Under the pieces are notes generated by a model that was not told the DNA's origin, made no database searches, and worked only from the letters and a program-made list of their open reading frames with translations. A DNA stretch of 64,000 nt from JBBQNJ01 sp038329845 (GTDB lineage Bacteria; Planctomycetota; Phycisphaerae; Tepidisphaerales; Tepidisphaeraceae), in contig JBBQNJ010000012.1 in the NCBI GenBank assembly GCA_038329845.1, positions 1 through 64,000 on the forward strand, in the 5' to 3' direction. Below, in pieces: positions 6,966 to 15,740 of this stretch; the stretch's first letter is position 1; the number at the start of each line of letters is the position of its first letter. Both the position numbers and the translations under genes were made by a program.

Positions 6966-8050
6966 ACGCGAGGATCGGGGTCGGGGGGAATGAGGGATCG
7001 AATAAAGTCTTCGACGCGGCGGGCGTAGCCCTGGGGGTCGATGGCCAGGCCCATGACGTGGCGAGCGTCCGGGACGGTCCAGGAGATGGCCTGGGCGCAG
7101 TCGGGCGGGCGGGATTGGGCCGCGTCGATCAGGCGCTGGCGGTCGCGGGGGGGAACGAAAGTGTCGAGTTCGGCATGGATCATCAGCAGAGGGCAGGGGA
7201 CGGTGCGCAGCAGGTCTACGGGGCGGACCTGATTGAATCGAACTGCCCAGAGGGACTTGGCCAGGGCCAGGGCGGGTCGAAGAAAGAGCATCCCCGGGGC
7301 TCCGATGGCGTTGGCGTGGGAGATCGCGGCGCTGGGGAAGTCGGGGTAGGGGCATTCGAGGATCAGGGCGGCGATGTCGCGGCGGATGGCGGCGGTCGCC
7401 AGGGCGACGGCAGCGCCGAGGCTCACGCCGAACAGCAGCAGGGTTCGGGTGGATTGCGGGCGCTGGGCGTGAAGCTGGTCGATGACCTGCATGAGGTCCC
7501 AGCGCTCGCAGTCGCCGGCGGTGCAGATCGAGCCGTCGCTTTGGCCGTGGGCTCGCAGGTCGATCGCCAGGACGTTGAATCCCAGGCGATGCATGAGCGG
7601 GGCCCAGGCGATGGCGCCGACTTTGGCGTCGGAGAACCCGTGCAGGAGGATCGCGGTGCGATCGCTCGAGGGCGGTCCAGGTGAGGCGGGGGCCTCAGCC
7701 ACAGTGGCGTGCGGCAGGATCGCGGTGGGATCGCTCGAGGGCGCGGCGGCATGTTCGGGCGCTGAGGCGGGGATCCACCACCCCGCGATATGCAGATAGC
7801 CTCGGGCGGGGGGCGGGATGGCGTGGTCGGGGCAAGGGCCGCGACGATTTTCGATGCGGTATTCGACGGGTTGATAGTCCAGGTCCAGGTCCGCCGGGGA
7901 GAGCCGGCCCAGCAGGGCCAGAGCGCGGCCGTCGCTCATTCGCGGTGGGCGGAGCAGCAGGCGCATTATTCCCGCGACCGCCGCGATCCATGCCAGTGCG
8001 GCGACCGCGAGCAGCACCGCCCCGAGCGAGAGGATTGTCGCGCCGTTCAC
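6962..8050 (-). CDS. Alpha/beta hydrolase, membrane anchored
   Basis: The 362-residue protein starts with one transmembrane helix (ILSLGAVLLAVAALAWIAAV). The hydrolase domain follows: LHGFSDAKVGAIAWAPLM forms the oxyanion region, the nucleophile Ser lies in FGVSLGAAVALA (GxSxG), and the acid and base are probably in HAELDTFVPP and PDARHVMGL. This is the fold of serine esterases and acyl-aminoacyl peptidases; the substrate cannot be read from sequence. It begins 147 bases after the frameshifted pseudopilin and overlaps the following lipoprotein gene by 4 bases, so it belongs to the secretion operon or is carried at its end. Confidence 0.82.
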   Translation of the reverse strand: MNGATILSLGAVLLAVAALAWIAAVAGIMRLLLRPPRMSDGRALALLGRLSPADLDLDYQPVEYRIENRRGPCPDHAIPPPARGYLHIAGWWIPASAPEHAAAPSSDPTAILPHATVAEAPASPGPPSSDRTAILLHGFSDAKVGAIAWAPLMHRLGFNVLAIDLRAHGQSDGSICTAGDCERWDLMQVIDQLHAQRPQSTRTLLLFGVSLGAAVALATAAIRRDIAALILECPYPDFPSAAISHANAIGAPGMLFLRPALALAKSLWAVRFNQVRPVDLLRTVPCPLLMIHAELDTFVPPRDRQRLIDAAQSRPPDCAQAISWTVPDARHVMGLAIDPQGYARRVEDFIRSLIPPDPDPRV

Positions 8051-8070
8051 GGTGCGGAGAGTACCGTAAA

Positions 8071-8216
8071 ACGCGGGGCAGCGCCAGGCAGGTCAGTCGA
8101 GGCGAACATCGTCGCGCAGGCGGACATCGTCGCGCAGGCGGGCGTCGTCGGGAAGGAAGTTCAGGGTCGAGTCCGCGCGGGGCAGCGCCAGGTGGGTCAG
8201 TCGAGGCGGACATCGA
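8071..8216. repeat. Local duplication at the 3' end of a pseudopilin gene
   Basis: CGGGGCAGCGCCAGG plus GTCAGTCGAGGCGRACATCG occurs at 8071-8108 and again at 8179-8216. The second copy contains the stop codon of the gene at 8197-8654. Between them CGGACATCGTCGCGCAGG-like units repeat in tandem. Confidence 0.7.
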
Positions 8217-8654
8217 GCAGTCGCCAGCGGTCGCCGTCACGGGTGAAGGTGAGGGTCTGACTGGCTCGGCGGCCGGTGAGTCGGGCATCGAGGAAGACGA
8301 CCCGCGGGTTGGAGGCGGCGGAGAAATCGGCGGTGAGGGTCGCGCCTTCGTCGGCGAGGATCGCCGGCAGAGGCAGGGAAACTCGACCGATGGCGTGGGC
8401 GGCGGGGGGGCTTGGATGTGGCGGGCACCTGCGAGCAGAAGCTGGCGGAGCTGGGCATCGGCCTGGGCCGTGAGGGTTCGGCGGACGTCGGTGGCGATCA
8501 GCGACGCGATCGCGGCGGCGGCGACGGCGATGAACAGGAGGATCGCGAGGGCGGTAAGCATGGCGAAGCCGCGCGGTCGAAGGGGCGCCGCGGGCCGCTT
8601 GGGCGCGGCGGGCCACTTGGGCGCGGGGATCGAGTCAGCGCGTCTTGCCGTCAT
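8197..8654 (-). pseudogene. Minor pseudopilin, frame broken in a run of seven C
   Basis: Reading from the ATG at 8654, residues 1-30 are polar and basic. Then RGFAMLTALAILLFIAVAAA looks like a prepilin-type hydrophobic helix, followed by a short helical region up to ARHIQAPPPP. There the coding pattern moves to another frame, which continues as AHAIGRVSLPLPAILADEGA and ends DRWRLLDVRLD at 8197. The shift falls in the minus-strand run of seven C (8404-8410). One extra C would restore a 152-residue protein. It could be a true mutation, slippage that allows phase variation, or a sequencing error. Its place after two other pseudopilins suggests a GspK- or GspJ-like role. Its ATG overlaps the previous stop by 4 bases. 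Confidence 0.7.
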
Positions 8655-9124
8655 GGGCGGTCTCCTTCCAGAAGTCGGCGTTGGCTGATCAGCAGAATGT
8701 CCGCGGCGGGCGAGGTGGTTGGATTCGCCAGTCGCAATGTCATCCCTGCTTTCGAGACAGCGAATGACCAGTGATGATGCTCATCGGGCCAGCGATAATC
8801 CTGTTCGCCGGGTCTCGTCGCGGCGCGGGAAAGTTCGCCGGGGGCGCTATGCCATCGGACGATCCCGGACGGAGTTGCCAATCGGAGGGTCTGGCCGGTT
8901 TCGAGAGTGAGGGCGGTCGCCGACCAGACATCTCGCCGCAGCATCGCCAACGCCGAGTCGCCCGCGGCGAGGGTCGCCTGTTCGCTGTCAGCCTGGCGCA
9001 TGAGGCGCACGGCGGCGGTGAAAAGCCTGCCGCAGATGCCCAGAAAAATCATAATCAAAGCGAGGGTCATGATCATGTCGAGTAGAATCAAGGCGCGGTT
9101 GGATCGGTGCGGGCGAGGGATCAT
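8651..9124 (-). CDS. Pseudopilin-like protein of the secretion operon
   Basis: The start at 9124 overlaps the stop of the previous gene by 4 bases and gives 157 residues. After a short basic leader (MIPRPHRSNR) comes ALILLDMIMTLALIMIFLGI, a prepilin-type hydrophobic helix in which LLD takes the place of the usual LxE. The rest (ALAMLRRDVWSATALTLE, TPSGIVRWHSAPGELSRAAT) matches the pattern of GspJ-like minor pseudopilins, which measure residues on single lines of data such as DVW and TLETGQ. The usual Gly-Phe before the cleavage point is absent, so processing by prepilin peptidase is uncertain. Confidence 0.72.
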   Translation of the reverse strand: MIPRPHRSNRALILLDMIMTLALIMIFLGICGRLFTAAVRLMRQADSEQATLAAGDSALAMLRRDVWSATALTLETGQTLRLATPSGIVRWHSAPGELSRAATRPGEQDYRWPDEHHHWSFAVSKAGMTLRLANPTTSPAADILLISQRRLLEGDRP

Positions 9125-9543
9125 GGGCGGGCCTCCTGTTTGGCCGGACGACGGCGTGGGTCGCCGCGACCGGTTTCGAGGGGCACACCGCCCAGCGCCG
9201 TCGCCGGTGCCAGCCCCACCAAAGGCGGCGAACCCGGGCTGGTGGGAACCGTCACGCGGACCCAGGTGTATCCCGGCGGCGCGGGATCGACCAGGCGACG
9301 GACATCGATCGAGGCGTCGAGGTCCGCAGCGGCTTCGCCGGCGACCAGGCGCGTCATGGCCGACTCGACAGCGCGGGTTGCCTGTTGGGAAACGTCGAGA
9401 GCGGCGGCGGCCTTTCGATGCCATCGGGCGGCGTTGGCCAGCAGCAATGCCATTAACGCCACGAGGGACAGGGCGATGATCACATCGACGAGGAACAAGC
9501 CTTTGCGGCAGCGACACTGGGGGCGATGGAGTTTTGAGTTCAT
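9121..9543 (-). CDS. Pseudopilin-like protein (GspI-like)
   Basis: The 140-residue protein has a basic leader (MNSKLHRPQCRCRK) followed by GLFLVDVIIALSLVALMALL. That is a clear variant of the prepilin signal GFTLVEVLVAL, with Asp in place of the +5 Glu. A helix and a small C-terminal domain follow (PPGYTWVRVTVPTSPGSPPL). The size and the order ATPase, GspF, GspF, pseudopilins suggest a minor pseudopilin such as GspI. The stop overlaps the next start by 4 bases and the start overlaps the stop of the second gspF. Confidence 0.78.
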   Translation of the reverse strand: MNSKLHRPQCRCRKGLFLVDVIIALSLVALMALLLANAARWHRKAAAALDVSQQATRAVESAMTRLVAGEAAADLDASIDVRRLVDPAPPGYTWVRVTVPTSPGSPPLVGLAPATALGGVPLETGRGDPRRRPAKQEARP

Positions 9544-10790
9544 CGGAGTGCTCCCATGTCCAGACTCAGGGCGTCGATCATTTTGATCAACGGCAGAAAA
9601 AGTGCCAGCGCGACGGCGGCGACGAGGGCTGCGAAGAACAGGATCGTCAGCGGGGCGATCATGGCCGCGAGGACTTCGCGAGCGCGGTTGAATCGCAGCG
9701 CGTAATAGCTTGAGAGATAGCGGAGGGTTTGGGGGACGGTGGCGGTGGCCTGGGCGCTGGCGAGCAACCCGACGGCCAGGGCCGGCAGGCGTGCGGCGCG
9801 GGCGGCGTCGGCGATGGCCGCGCCGTCGGAGAGCGCGCCGGACCAGCGGGCGATGCGCCGGCGGAGCATCAGGTTCACCGGAAGCTGCTCGGCTTCATAG
9901 AGCGCCTGGTCGAGGGGTCGATGAGCCTCGAGGGCGTCGGCCATGACGCCGAAAACATCGCCGAGTCCGCGATCACGTTCGACGACGCGAGTGGGCGTGA
10001 GTGCCCAGAGCAGGCGGTCGGTGAGGGATCGTCCGTAGCGTGCCGCGGGCCAGCCGGGGAGAAAGACTTCCCACAGTCGCACGCCGACGAATCCCATGAT
10101 GATCAGGGCGATGAGGCCAATGAGTGCCGCCGGGGCCCAGTCGGGAAGGGACATGATGGCCTGGGTGGGCGCGGGGATCGGCAATTCGAAGTCGTCAAGA
10201 AGCCGGTGGTATTTGGGCATCACGAAGATGCTGATCATCCCCACGATCGATGCGACGGAGAGGATCATCGCCAGCGCATAGGCGCGGTAGAAAGCGCCGC
10301 GCTGCTGCGAGGGCTGGTCCGGTTCGAGATTTTCTTGAACGATTCTGGCTAGTGCCGCGGGAAGTTGCCCGGAGGCCTCGGCGCTGCCGATCAGGGCCAC
10401 GGTCCGCGGAGAGGCTTCGGGGACGGACATTTCCAGCGCCTGCTGGACCGGGCGGCCTGCGGTCAGGCGCGCGGCCAGGCGGAACAGGCGCTTGCGGGTG
10501 GTTCCCGATTCACCGTTGGCCGCCGCCGACAGCATCGTCGGCAACGGGAGGTTCAAGTTGACCGCCTGCTCGAGGTATCCCAGTACCGCCGCGGCTCGGC
10601 GGCGGCGCAGGCTTCGCGTCGAGACCACCAATAGGCCGATCAGCAGGAGCAAGCCCAGAGGGAACAGATAACCGGCGAGGATGGGCGGGGCCGGACCGAA
10701 GACCGCGACGATCCAGGTCAACACGAGCGTGATGGCGCCGAGTCCGACCCACACGCCCACCGCGAAGAAGCGTACCAGCCAGGCGGGCAT
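9540..10790 (-). CDS. gspF: Second GspF/PilC-type inner-membrane platform protein
   Basis: The 416-residue protein has two T2SSF helical domains (about residues 75-195 and 285-405), each followed by transmembrane helices. Motifs include LTAGRPVQQALE and GSAEASGQLPAAL in the first domain and LLASAQATATVPQTL in the second. Two extra hydrophobic helices at the N-terminus are unusual for GspF. It lies 1 base after the other gspF and 4 bases into the first pseudopilin. Two different GspF proteins in tandem could form a heteromeric platform. Confidence 0.85.
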   Translation of the reverse strand: MPAWLVRFFAVGVWVGLGAITLVLTWIVAVFGPAPPILAGYLFPLGLLLLIGLLVVSTRSLRRRRAAAVLGYLEQAVNLNLPLPTMLSAAANGESGTTRKRLFRLAARLTAGRPVQQALEMSVPEASPRTVALIGSAEASGQLPAALARIVQENLEPDQPSQQRGAFYRAYALAMILSVASIVGMISIFVMPKYHRLLDDFELPIPAPTQAIMSLPDWAPAALIGLIALIIMGFVGVRLWEVFLPGWPAARYGRSLTDRLLWALTPTRVVERDRGLGDVFGVMADALEAHRPLDQALYEAEQLPVNLMLRRRIARWSGALSDGAAIADAARAARLPALAVGLLASAQATATVPQTLRYLSSYYALRFNRAREVLAAMIAPLTILFFAALVAAVALALFLPLIKMIDALSLDMGALR

Positions 10791-10791
10791 T

Positions 10792-12021
10792 TTAGAAACC
10801 GCCTCCGCTGACGCTGCGTAGCAGCCACAGAAGCGGCGCGAACATCGCCAGGATCACCGCCACGATGATCAAGCCGATCACGATCAGCAGCAGCGGGGAG
10901 AGAATCGCCGGGATGGTGGCGATGCGATGCTGGGCCTGCTGCTGGTACATCCGCGAGAGGGTGGCGAGGGTTTGCGAGAGGCTGTTGCGTACGGCGGCGA
11001 TGGACATCGCGGCGATGACGGTGGGTGGGATTGCGCGCAGGTGAGTGGCGGCCGCGGCGAGCGATTCACCGCGCATCATCGCCTCGTGTAGCACTATCGC
11101 GTCGCGGCGCAGCACCGGGGTGGCGACGGCGTCGGCGGCGAGGTCAAGCGATCCGGGCAGGTCGATCCCGGCGTCGATGCCGAGGCGCATCGCATCGCAC
11201 CAGCGGGCGAGTCTCGCCTTCTGGACGATGCGCCCGATGAGCGGAAGATGAACGAGCAGTTGATCGCCCAGATTGATCCCCATCATCGCGAGAATCCACA
11301 CGCCGAGGATGCATACGACCAGGGCCGCGGCGACCACGGCGCTGATCAGGGGCAGGCGATGGGCAAGGTAGAAGAGGGTCCCGGTGAAGGCGGGCACCTG
11401 CGTTCGGAACCCCTGGAAGATCTCTTCGAAGCGCGGGACGACGTAGAGCAATAGAATGGCCATGACTCCGATCAACGTCGCCAGCACCGCGACGGGATAG
11501 GCCATCGCCCGCCATAGGGCTTGGCGAAGGCGAGCGATCATTTCCAGGTGGGCGCCGAGATTCAGCAGCATTTCCGGCAGTCGGCCGGAGCGGACGCCGG
11601 CATCGACCAGGCGGGCATACAGTCGCGGGAACTGGGCGCGGTGATGCTCGATCGCTTGGGGCAATGACACACCGCGATCCAGCTCATCGCAGACCTGCGC
11701 CACCGAGCGGGCCAGGCGGCCGCTGCGCATGTCCTGGGCGATGAGGCGCAGGCCCTGCTCCAGCGGCATCCCGGCCTGGGCCAGGCTCGCCAGTTGCTGA
11801 TTGAATGCAGCGAAATCGGCGCCGCGGATCGGCCGGGGTCGCGGCGGCGGGTCGGCGGGGATCATCTCGATCACGCGAAGGCCGAGGGACTCGAGGCGAA
11901 GGCGCGCCGTGTCCATGTCGGCGGACTCGATCGTGCCGGATAGCGGCGCGCCGTCACGCGATTGGGCGTGGTAGGAGAAGTTCAGCGGCGCGGGTGGGGG
12001 GTCGGGAGTATCGTCAAGCAT
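10792..12021 (-). CDS. gspF: GspF/PilC-type inner-membrane platform protein
   Basis: I chose the ATG at 12021, which has AAGGTG 7 bases upstream; a GTG at 12030 is an alternative. The 409-residue product begins with the short GspF N-domain (FSYHAQSRDGAPLSGTIESA). It then has two T2SSF domains (LASLAQAGMPLEQGLRLIAQ, VDAGVRSGRLPEMLLNLG) and three transmembrane helices, the standard GspF topology and length. It would anchor the ATPase beneath the pseudopilus. The start region is tandemly duplicated into the end of the upstream ATPase gene (12011-12128). Confidence 0.92.
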   Translation of the reverse strand: MLDDTPDPPPAPLNFSYHAQSRDGAPLSGTIESADMDTARLRLESLGLRVIEMIPADPPPRPRPIRGADFAAFNQQLASLAQAGMPLEQGLRLIAQDMRSGRLARSVAQVCDELDRGVSLPQAIEHHRAQFPRLYARLVDAGVRSGRLPEMLLNLGAHLEMIARLRQALWRAMAYPVAVLATLIGVMAILLLYVVPRFEEIFQGFRTQVPAFTGTLFYLAHRLPLISAVVAAALVVCILGVWILAMMGINLGDQLLVHLPLIGRIVQKARLARWCDAMRLGIDAGIDLPGSLDLAADAVATPVLRRDAIVLHEAMMRGESLAAAATHLRAIPPTVIAAMSIAAVRNSLSQTLATLSRMYQQQAQHRIATIPAILSPLLLIVIGLIIVAVILAMFAPLLWLLRSVSGGGF

Positions 12022-12128
12022 GGGGATCACCTTGGGTCATCTGGGATTCCTCGCGCGGCGTCGGCGATGGCATCGTCAGGCATGGACGTGACCTCGGGTC
12101 ATTTGGGATTCTTCGCTCGGCGTCGGCG
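12011..12128. repeat. 56-bp tandem duplication at the gspE-gspF junction
   Basis: 12011-12066 and 12073-12128 share about 85 percent of positions, including TCGTCARGCATGG, GGGTCATYTGGGATTC and GGCGTCGGCG. The left copy holds the real gspF start codon. The right copy holds the last codons of gspE and a relic ATG followed by Asp-Asp codons. Confidence 0.75.
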
Positions 12129-13245
12129 CTGCGGGGTTTGTTTCGGGCGGGCCGAGGACGCGAGAAACTTCGGCGTGATCGGTGATCCCTCGGGCGACCA
12201 GGTCATCGGCGGCTTGACGCAATGGAACATAGCCGGTCAGGCGCTGCGCCGTGCGGCGCATCGCATCGGCATCGGCGCGGTCCAGGATCAGTTGTCGCCA
12301 GGCCGGGTCCATCGCCGCGAGTTCGGCCAGGGGGGTTCGCCCGGCGTATCGTGCTGTGCCATCGGCGCTGGCGAGGCGACGGATCAGCCGCAGCGCCAGC
12401 ACGCCGTGGACGGCGCTGGTGAGCTGATAGGGCGCGATGCCCATGTCGAGCAGGCGCCCGACGGCGCCGGCGGGGTCGGAGGCGTGCAAGGTGCAGAGCA
12501 GGCGATGGCCCGACAGTGCGGCCTGGATCGCCAGGGCGGCGGTCGCGGCGTCACGGATTTCGCCGAGCATCAAGACCTGCGGGTCCTGGCGAAGAATACT
12601 GCGCAGAGCCCGCTCGTACGTCAGTTCGCCGAAGGGGGAAACTTCGATCTGTGTTATGCCGTCGAGCCGGCGCTCGACGGGGTCTTCGAGGGTGATGATG
12701 CTCAGTCCGGGATGCGTGTCGGCGATCAACTTGAGGAGGGCGTAGAGGGTGGTGGTTTTGCCCGAGCCGGCCGGGCCGGTGACGATGAGCATCCCGGCGT
12801 CGGCGGCGGCGTATCGGCGCAGCGCCGCGACGATGGGGGAGGGCAATCCCAACGCATCGAGAGATCGCGGTGCGGTCAGCTCGGCGGGCAATCGCACCAC
12901 CGCCCGAAGGCCGTGGGCGGTGGGGATCACCGCGAGGCGCGCCTCGGCGGGCTGGGTCGATCCCGGCGGGGCGGGGATGGCGAGGCGTCCTTCCTGGGGG
13001 ATGTCCTGGCGGTAGGTGAGCAACTGGGCCATGACCATCAGTCGGTTGACCATGGCCCGCCCGGCGGCGGCGGAATGGCGCTGGGCGGTCTCGACCAGCC
13101 CATCGACGCGAAGGCGCAGCTCGTATCCTTGCGCCGTCGGCTCGACGTGGATGTCGGAGGCCCGGCGGCGCATCGCCTCGATCAGCAAGCTCTGGAGAAT
13201 CTCCGGAGCCTGCGTGTCGCTCGCCGAGGATGCTGACGATCGCAT
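12076..13245 (-). CDS. gspE: GspE/PilB-type secretion ATPase
   Basis: The 389-residue protein is a type II secretion or type IV pilus ATPase. RRRASDIHVEPTAQGYELRL is the conserved ASDIHxEP segment, GPAGSGKTTTLYALL the Walker A, LEDPVERRLDGITQIEV the Asp box, DPQVLMLGEIRD the Walker B, and TLHASDPAGAVGRLLDMG the His box. It is shorter than the usual 500-560 residues: the N1 domain that docks on GspL is absent, and the tetracysteine zinc-binding insert before the C-terminus is missing. It is first in the minus-strand operon, so it drives pseudopilus assembly by the proteins encoded after it. Confidence 0.92.
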   Translation of the reverse strand: MRSSASSASDTQAPEILQSLLIEAMRRRASDIHVEPTAQGYELRLRVDGLVETAQRHSAAAGRAMVNRLMVMAQLLTYRQDIPQEGRLAIPAPPGSTQPAEARLAVIPTAHGLRAVVRLPAELTAPRSLDALGLPSPIVAALRRYAAADAGMLIVTGPAGSGKTTTLYALLKLIADTHPGLSIITLEDPVERRLDGITQIEVSPFGELTYERALRSILRQDPQVLMLGEIRDAATAALAIQAALSGHRLLCTLHASDPAGAVGRLLDMGIAPYQLTSAVHGVLALRLIRRLASADGTARYAGRTPLAELAAMDPAWRQLILDRADADAMRRTAQRLTGYVPLRQAADDLVARGITDHAEVSRVLGPPETNPAAPTPSEESQMTRGHVHA

Positions 13246-13406
13246 CGAGACATTGTACCACAGTCCGCGGCACGCGCCCCGACTCGGCGAACGGGGGCAC
13301 CCGAGCGTAAATTTGCTGTCTTTTCTGTTGTTGCACTGGACCCCGCATCGCCGTGGCGGGTATCGGCGCCAAAAGGCGAAGCGACTCGACGAAACGTTAT
13401 GAAGAG

Positions 13407-14873
13407 CTACGTCCTGCTCAGTCTCGTCATCGAATCGCTGGCGGCGAGCGTCGCATCATCGCCCGCGTCTTTCTGCCACGCCTGCAGTTGCCGATGCAGA
13501 TCGGCCAGGCGCGCGCGCTGCTCCGGCTGCGCCGCGAGGTTGTGTCGCTCGCCGGGATCGGTGTTCAGGTTGAACAGTTCCAGTTCGCCAGTGTTGGTAT
13601 AGTTGCTATATCGCCAGCCATCGGTGCTGATGATGGTGCGGCTGGCCACTGTGGGCATGTCCTGTACGATAACGCACGGTGAGGCATCCGCTCGCACATC
13701 AATCGCGCGGCCGGTGTTGCTGGCTTCGCGCAGCAGCGGTGCCAATGACCGCCCATGCAGCCCTTCGGGCACATCGGCGCCAAGAAGGTCGAGCAGCGTC
13801 GGCATCAGGTCTATCTGGCTGATCGGCCCGCCGAGTCGGGCTGCGCGGCGCTGGCCCGGCAGCCGGATCAGCAGGGGTACCATCGTCGCCTCGCGATACA
13901 GCGTGCTCTTTTCCAGCAGGTGATGGCTGCCCATCATCTCGCCATGGTCGCTGCTGAACACGACGATCGTGTTCTCCGACAGGCCCTGTTGCGCAACCGT
14001 GTCGAGAATGCGCCCGATGTGCGTATCGACCAGCGAGCACAGGCCCAGATATCGCGCGGTCAACTCGCGCCAACCCGCTTCGGTGTTCAGGTCGTGGTCT
14101 TGGTAGCCGTCACGGCGGTACCGCTCGAGCCGATCGCGCGTCACCTGGGGAAGTAGCGCCGTTTCGTGTGGAACGGCATCGGGCACGTGATTGAAGTTGC
14201 TGAACATCGGCACCGCCGCCTCGTCGTACTGCCCGTCGCGGCAACTGTGGAATGGCATGTGTGGTTCGAGGATGCTTACCGTCAACATCCACGGCCGGTC
14301 GCGGTGCTGGCGGATGAACTGGCACGCATGATCGGCCAGGAACCGCGGCTTGCAGTAGTGTTCGGGCAGTTGGCTGGCGAACGCCCGCGGGAACACATCG
14401 CGCACGCCCAGCCGGAAGCCTTCGCTGAGCAGGTAGTGGTGGTAGTCGCTACGATCGCGCCTGTCACGCTTGCTGCTGAAGTGGTTCCAATAGATATCCT
14501 CGACGGACACGAACCGTTCATAGCCGTGCTGGGCATACAACTCATCGCCGAGGTGCCACTTCCCGTGATACTCGACGCGGTAGTCGCGGCGCACATCCGG
14601 CGGAAGACACTCGGGCAGACAGCGCGCGTCTTGGCGCAAGGGAATGTTGTTGTCTGTCGCCCCGTGAGCGTGCGGGTACAGCCCGGTCATTATCGACCCG
14701 CGCGACGGCGTGCATACCGGGTTCGTGCAGTATGCCTCATCGAACACGCACGACGAGTCAGCCAGCCGATTCAGATTCGGCATCGCAGCGTAGTCATTGC
14801 CGTAACACGCCAGCGTGTCGCGGCGTTGCTCGTCGGTAAACACGAACAATAAATTCGGCCGGTCGCTTTTCAT
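13407..14873 (-). CDS. Sulfatase (formylglycine-dependent)
   Basis: The 488-residue protein opens with RPNLLFVFTDEQRRDTLACY, the metal-binding N-terminus of the sulfatase family. The catalytic Cys, converted to formylglycine, is in NPVCTPSRGSIMTG, the exact CxPSR motif. HGKWHLG and FSSDHGEMMGSHHLLEKSTL carry further metal and sulfate ligands. The C-terminal part (ISTDGWRYSNYTNTGELELF, NLNTDPGERHNLA) is the usual substrate-facing subdomain. No signal peptide is obvious, so it may be cytoplasmic. The fold suits choline-sulfatase- or heparan-type enzymes, but the substrate cannot be fixed. It stands alone, convergent with no obvious partner. Confidence 0.92.
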   Translation of the reverse strand: MKSDRPNLLFVFTDEQRRDTLACYGNDYAAMPNLNRLADSSCVFDEAYCTNPVCTPSRGSIMTGLYPHAHGATDNNIPLRQDARCLPECLPPDVRRDYRVEYHGKWHLGDELYAQHGYERFVSVEDIYWNHFSSKRDRRDRSDYHHYLLSEGFRLGVRDVFPRAFASQLPEHYCKPRFLADHACQFIRQHRDRPWMLTVSILEPHMPFHSCRDGQYDEAAVPMFSNFNHVPDAVPHETALLPQVTRDRLERYRRDGYQDHDLNTEAGWRELTARYLGLCSLVDTHIGRILDTVAQQGLSENTIVVFSSDHGEMMGSHHLLEKSTLYREATMVPLLIRLPGQRRAARLGGPISQIDLMPTLLDLLGADVPEGLHGRSLAPLLREASNTGRAIDVRADASPCVIVQDMPTVASRTIISTDGWRYSNYTNTGELELFNLNTDPGERHNLAAQPEQRARLADLHRQLQAWQKDAGDDATLAASDSMTRLSRT

Positions 14874-15740
14874 GGTAAACTGATAGGAACTTTAATTCCG
14901 CGGGGGTTTATGGAATGGTTTGAGGGAGCGGGGGGTTCGGGGGAGCGGGGGGAGTTTTCGGGACTCATTTCGCCCTCCAAGAGGCCCAATCCCATCGCTG
15001 AGACACGCCGTGAAGCCTACTTCGCGGTTTCCTTGACGCCCGGAGACCGTCCTCGAGCAACTCGAATCCAGAGTACCACCGGTCTCGATGCAAGCAAGAA
15101 CGAATGAAGGGGACGTCGCTCTTCACGCCGGAGATGGGGCGCAACTGCTGACCGTGCTGAGCGACTGGCCGGTGGAGCGGCCGCGCGACCGGACTTCCTG
15201 GGTAAGCCAGCCGCAGACGGCGGCGGAACTGGCTTCACCGCGCGAACACGTGCGCCGCGGCCGGCCATACGGCGACGAGGCGTGGACCGCCAGACGGCGT
15301 GGCAACTGGATCTGCAGTGGCCCTTGCATCGCCGTGGCGGGTATCGGCCTCAGAAGGCACCGGAATGGTGGATGTTATCTTTTCTATTGTCGACAAAAAC
15401 CGAAACCTCTCTTTACACCACAGAGAACATCTTTTCTATTGTGTGCCGGGCGTCCATGCAGGCAAGATGCCTGCCCCCCAAGCGGGGTGGCCATGCGGGC
15501 AAGATGGCTGCACCCCGAGGGGGCTGGGCTGCGATGCTATTGCGGTGATGTGGCGTAGCCGGATGAAAAGGACTTGGGGAGTGCGACTATAAGAAGCAAA
15601 GGGGATTGGAACGCGGTTTTGATTGACATCGCCGGATGGGCGTTCGATGATCTTGGGCGTCGAGTCGCGGCACGGGGCTGACGCGGCGCTGCGGCGGCTG
15701 CGGCGGCTGCGGCGGTGGGGGCGGGTCGGCGGAGAAAGTC
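14874..15740. other. Gene-free spacer with fragments of dispersed repeats
   Basis: No convincing gene. GCATCGCCGTGGCGGGTATC occurs at about 15328 and again at about 13344. GGTGGATGT followed by CTTTTC (15368-15390) is a relative of the target sequence of the family A elements. CATGCAGGCAAGATGCCTGC (15453-15472) is a perfect short hairpin of a type common in intergenic repeats. TTGACA at 15624 could be a -35 box for the gene at 15741, but the matching -10 (GATGAT) is poor. Confidence 0.5.
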
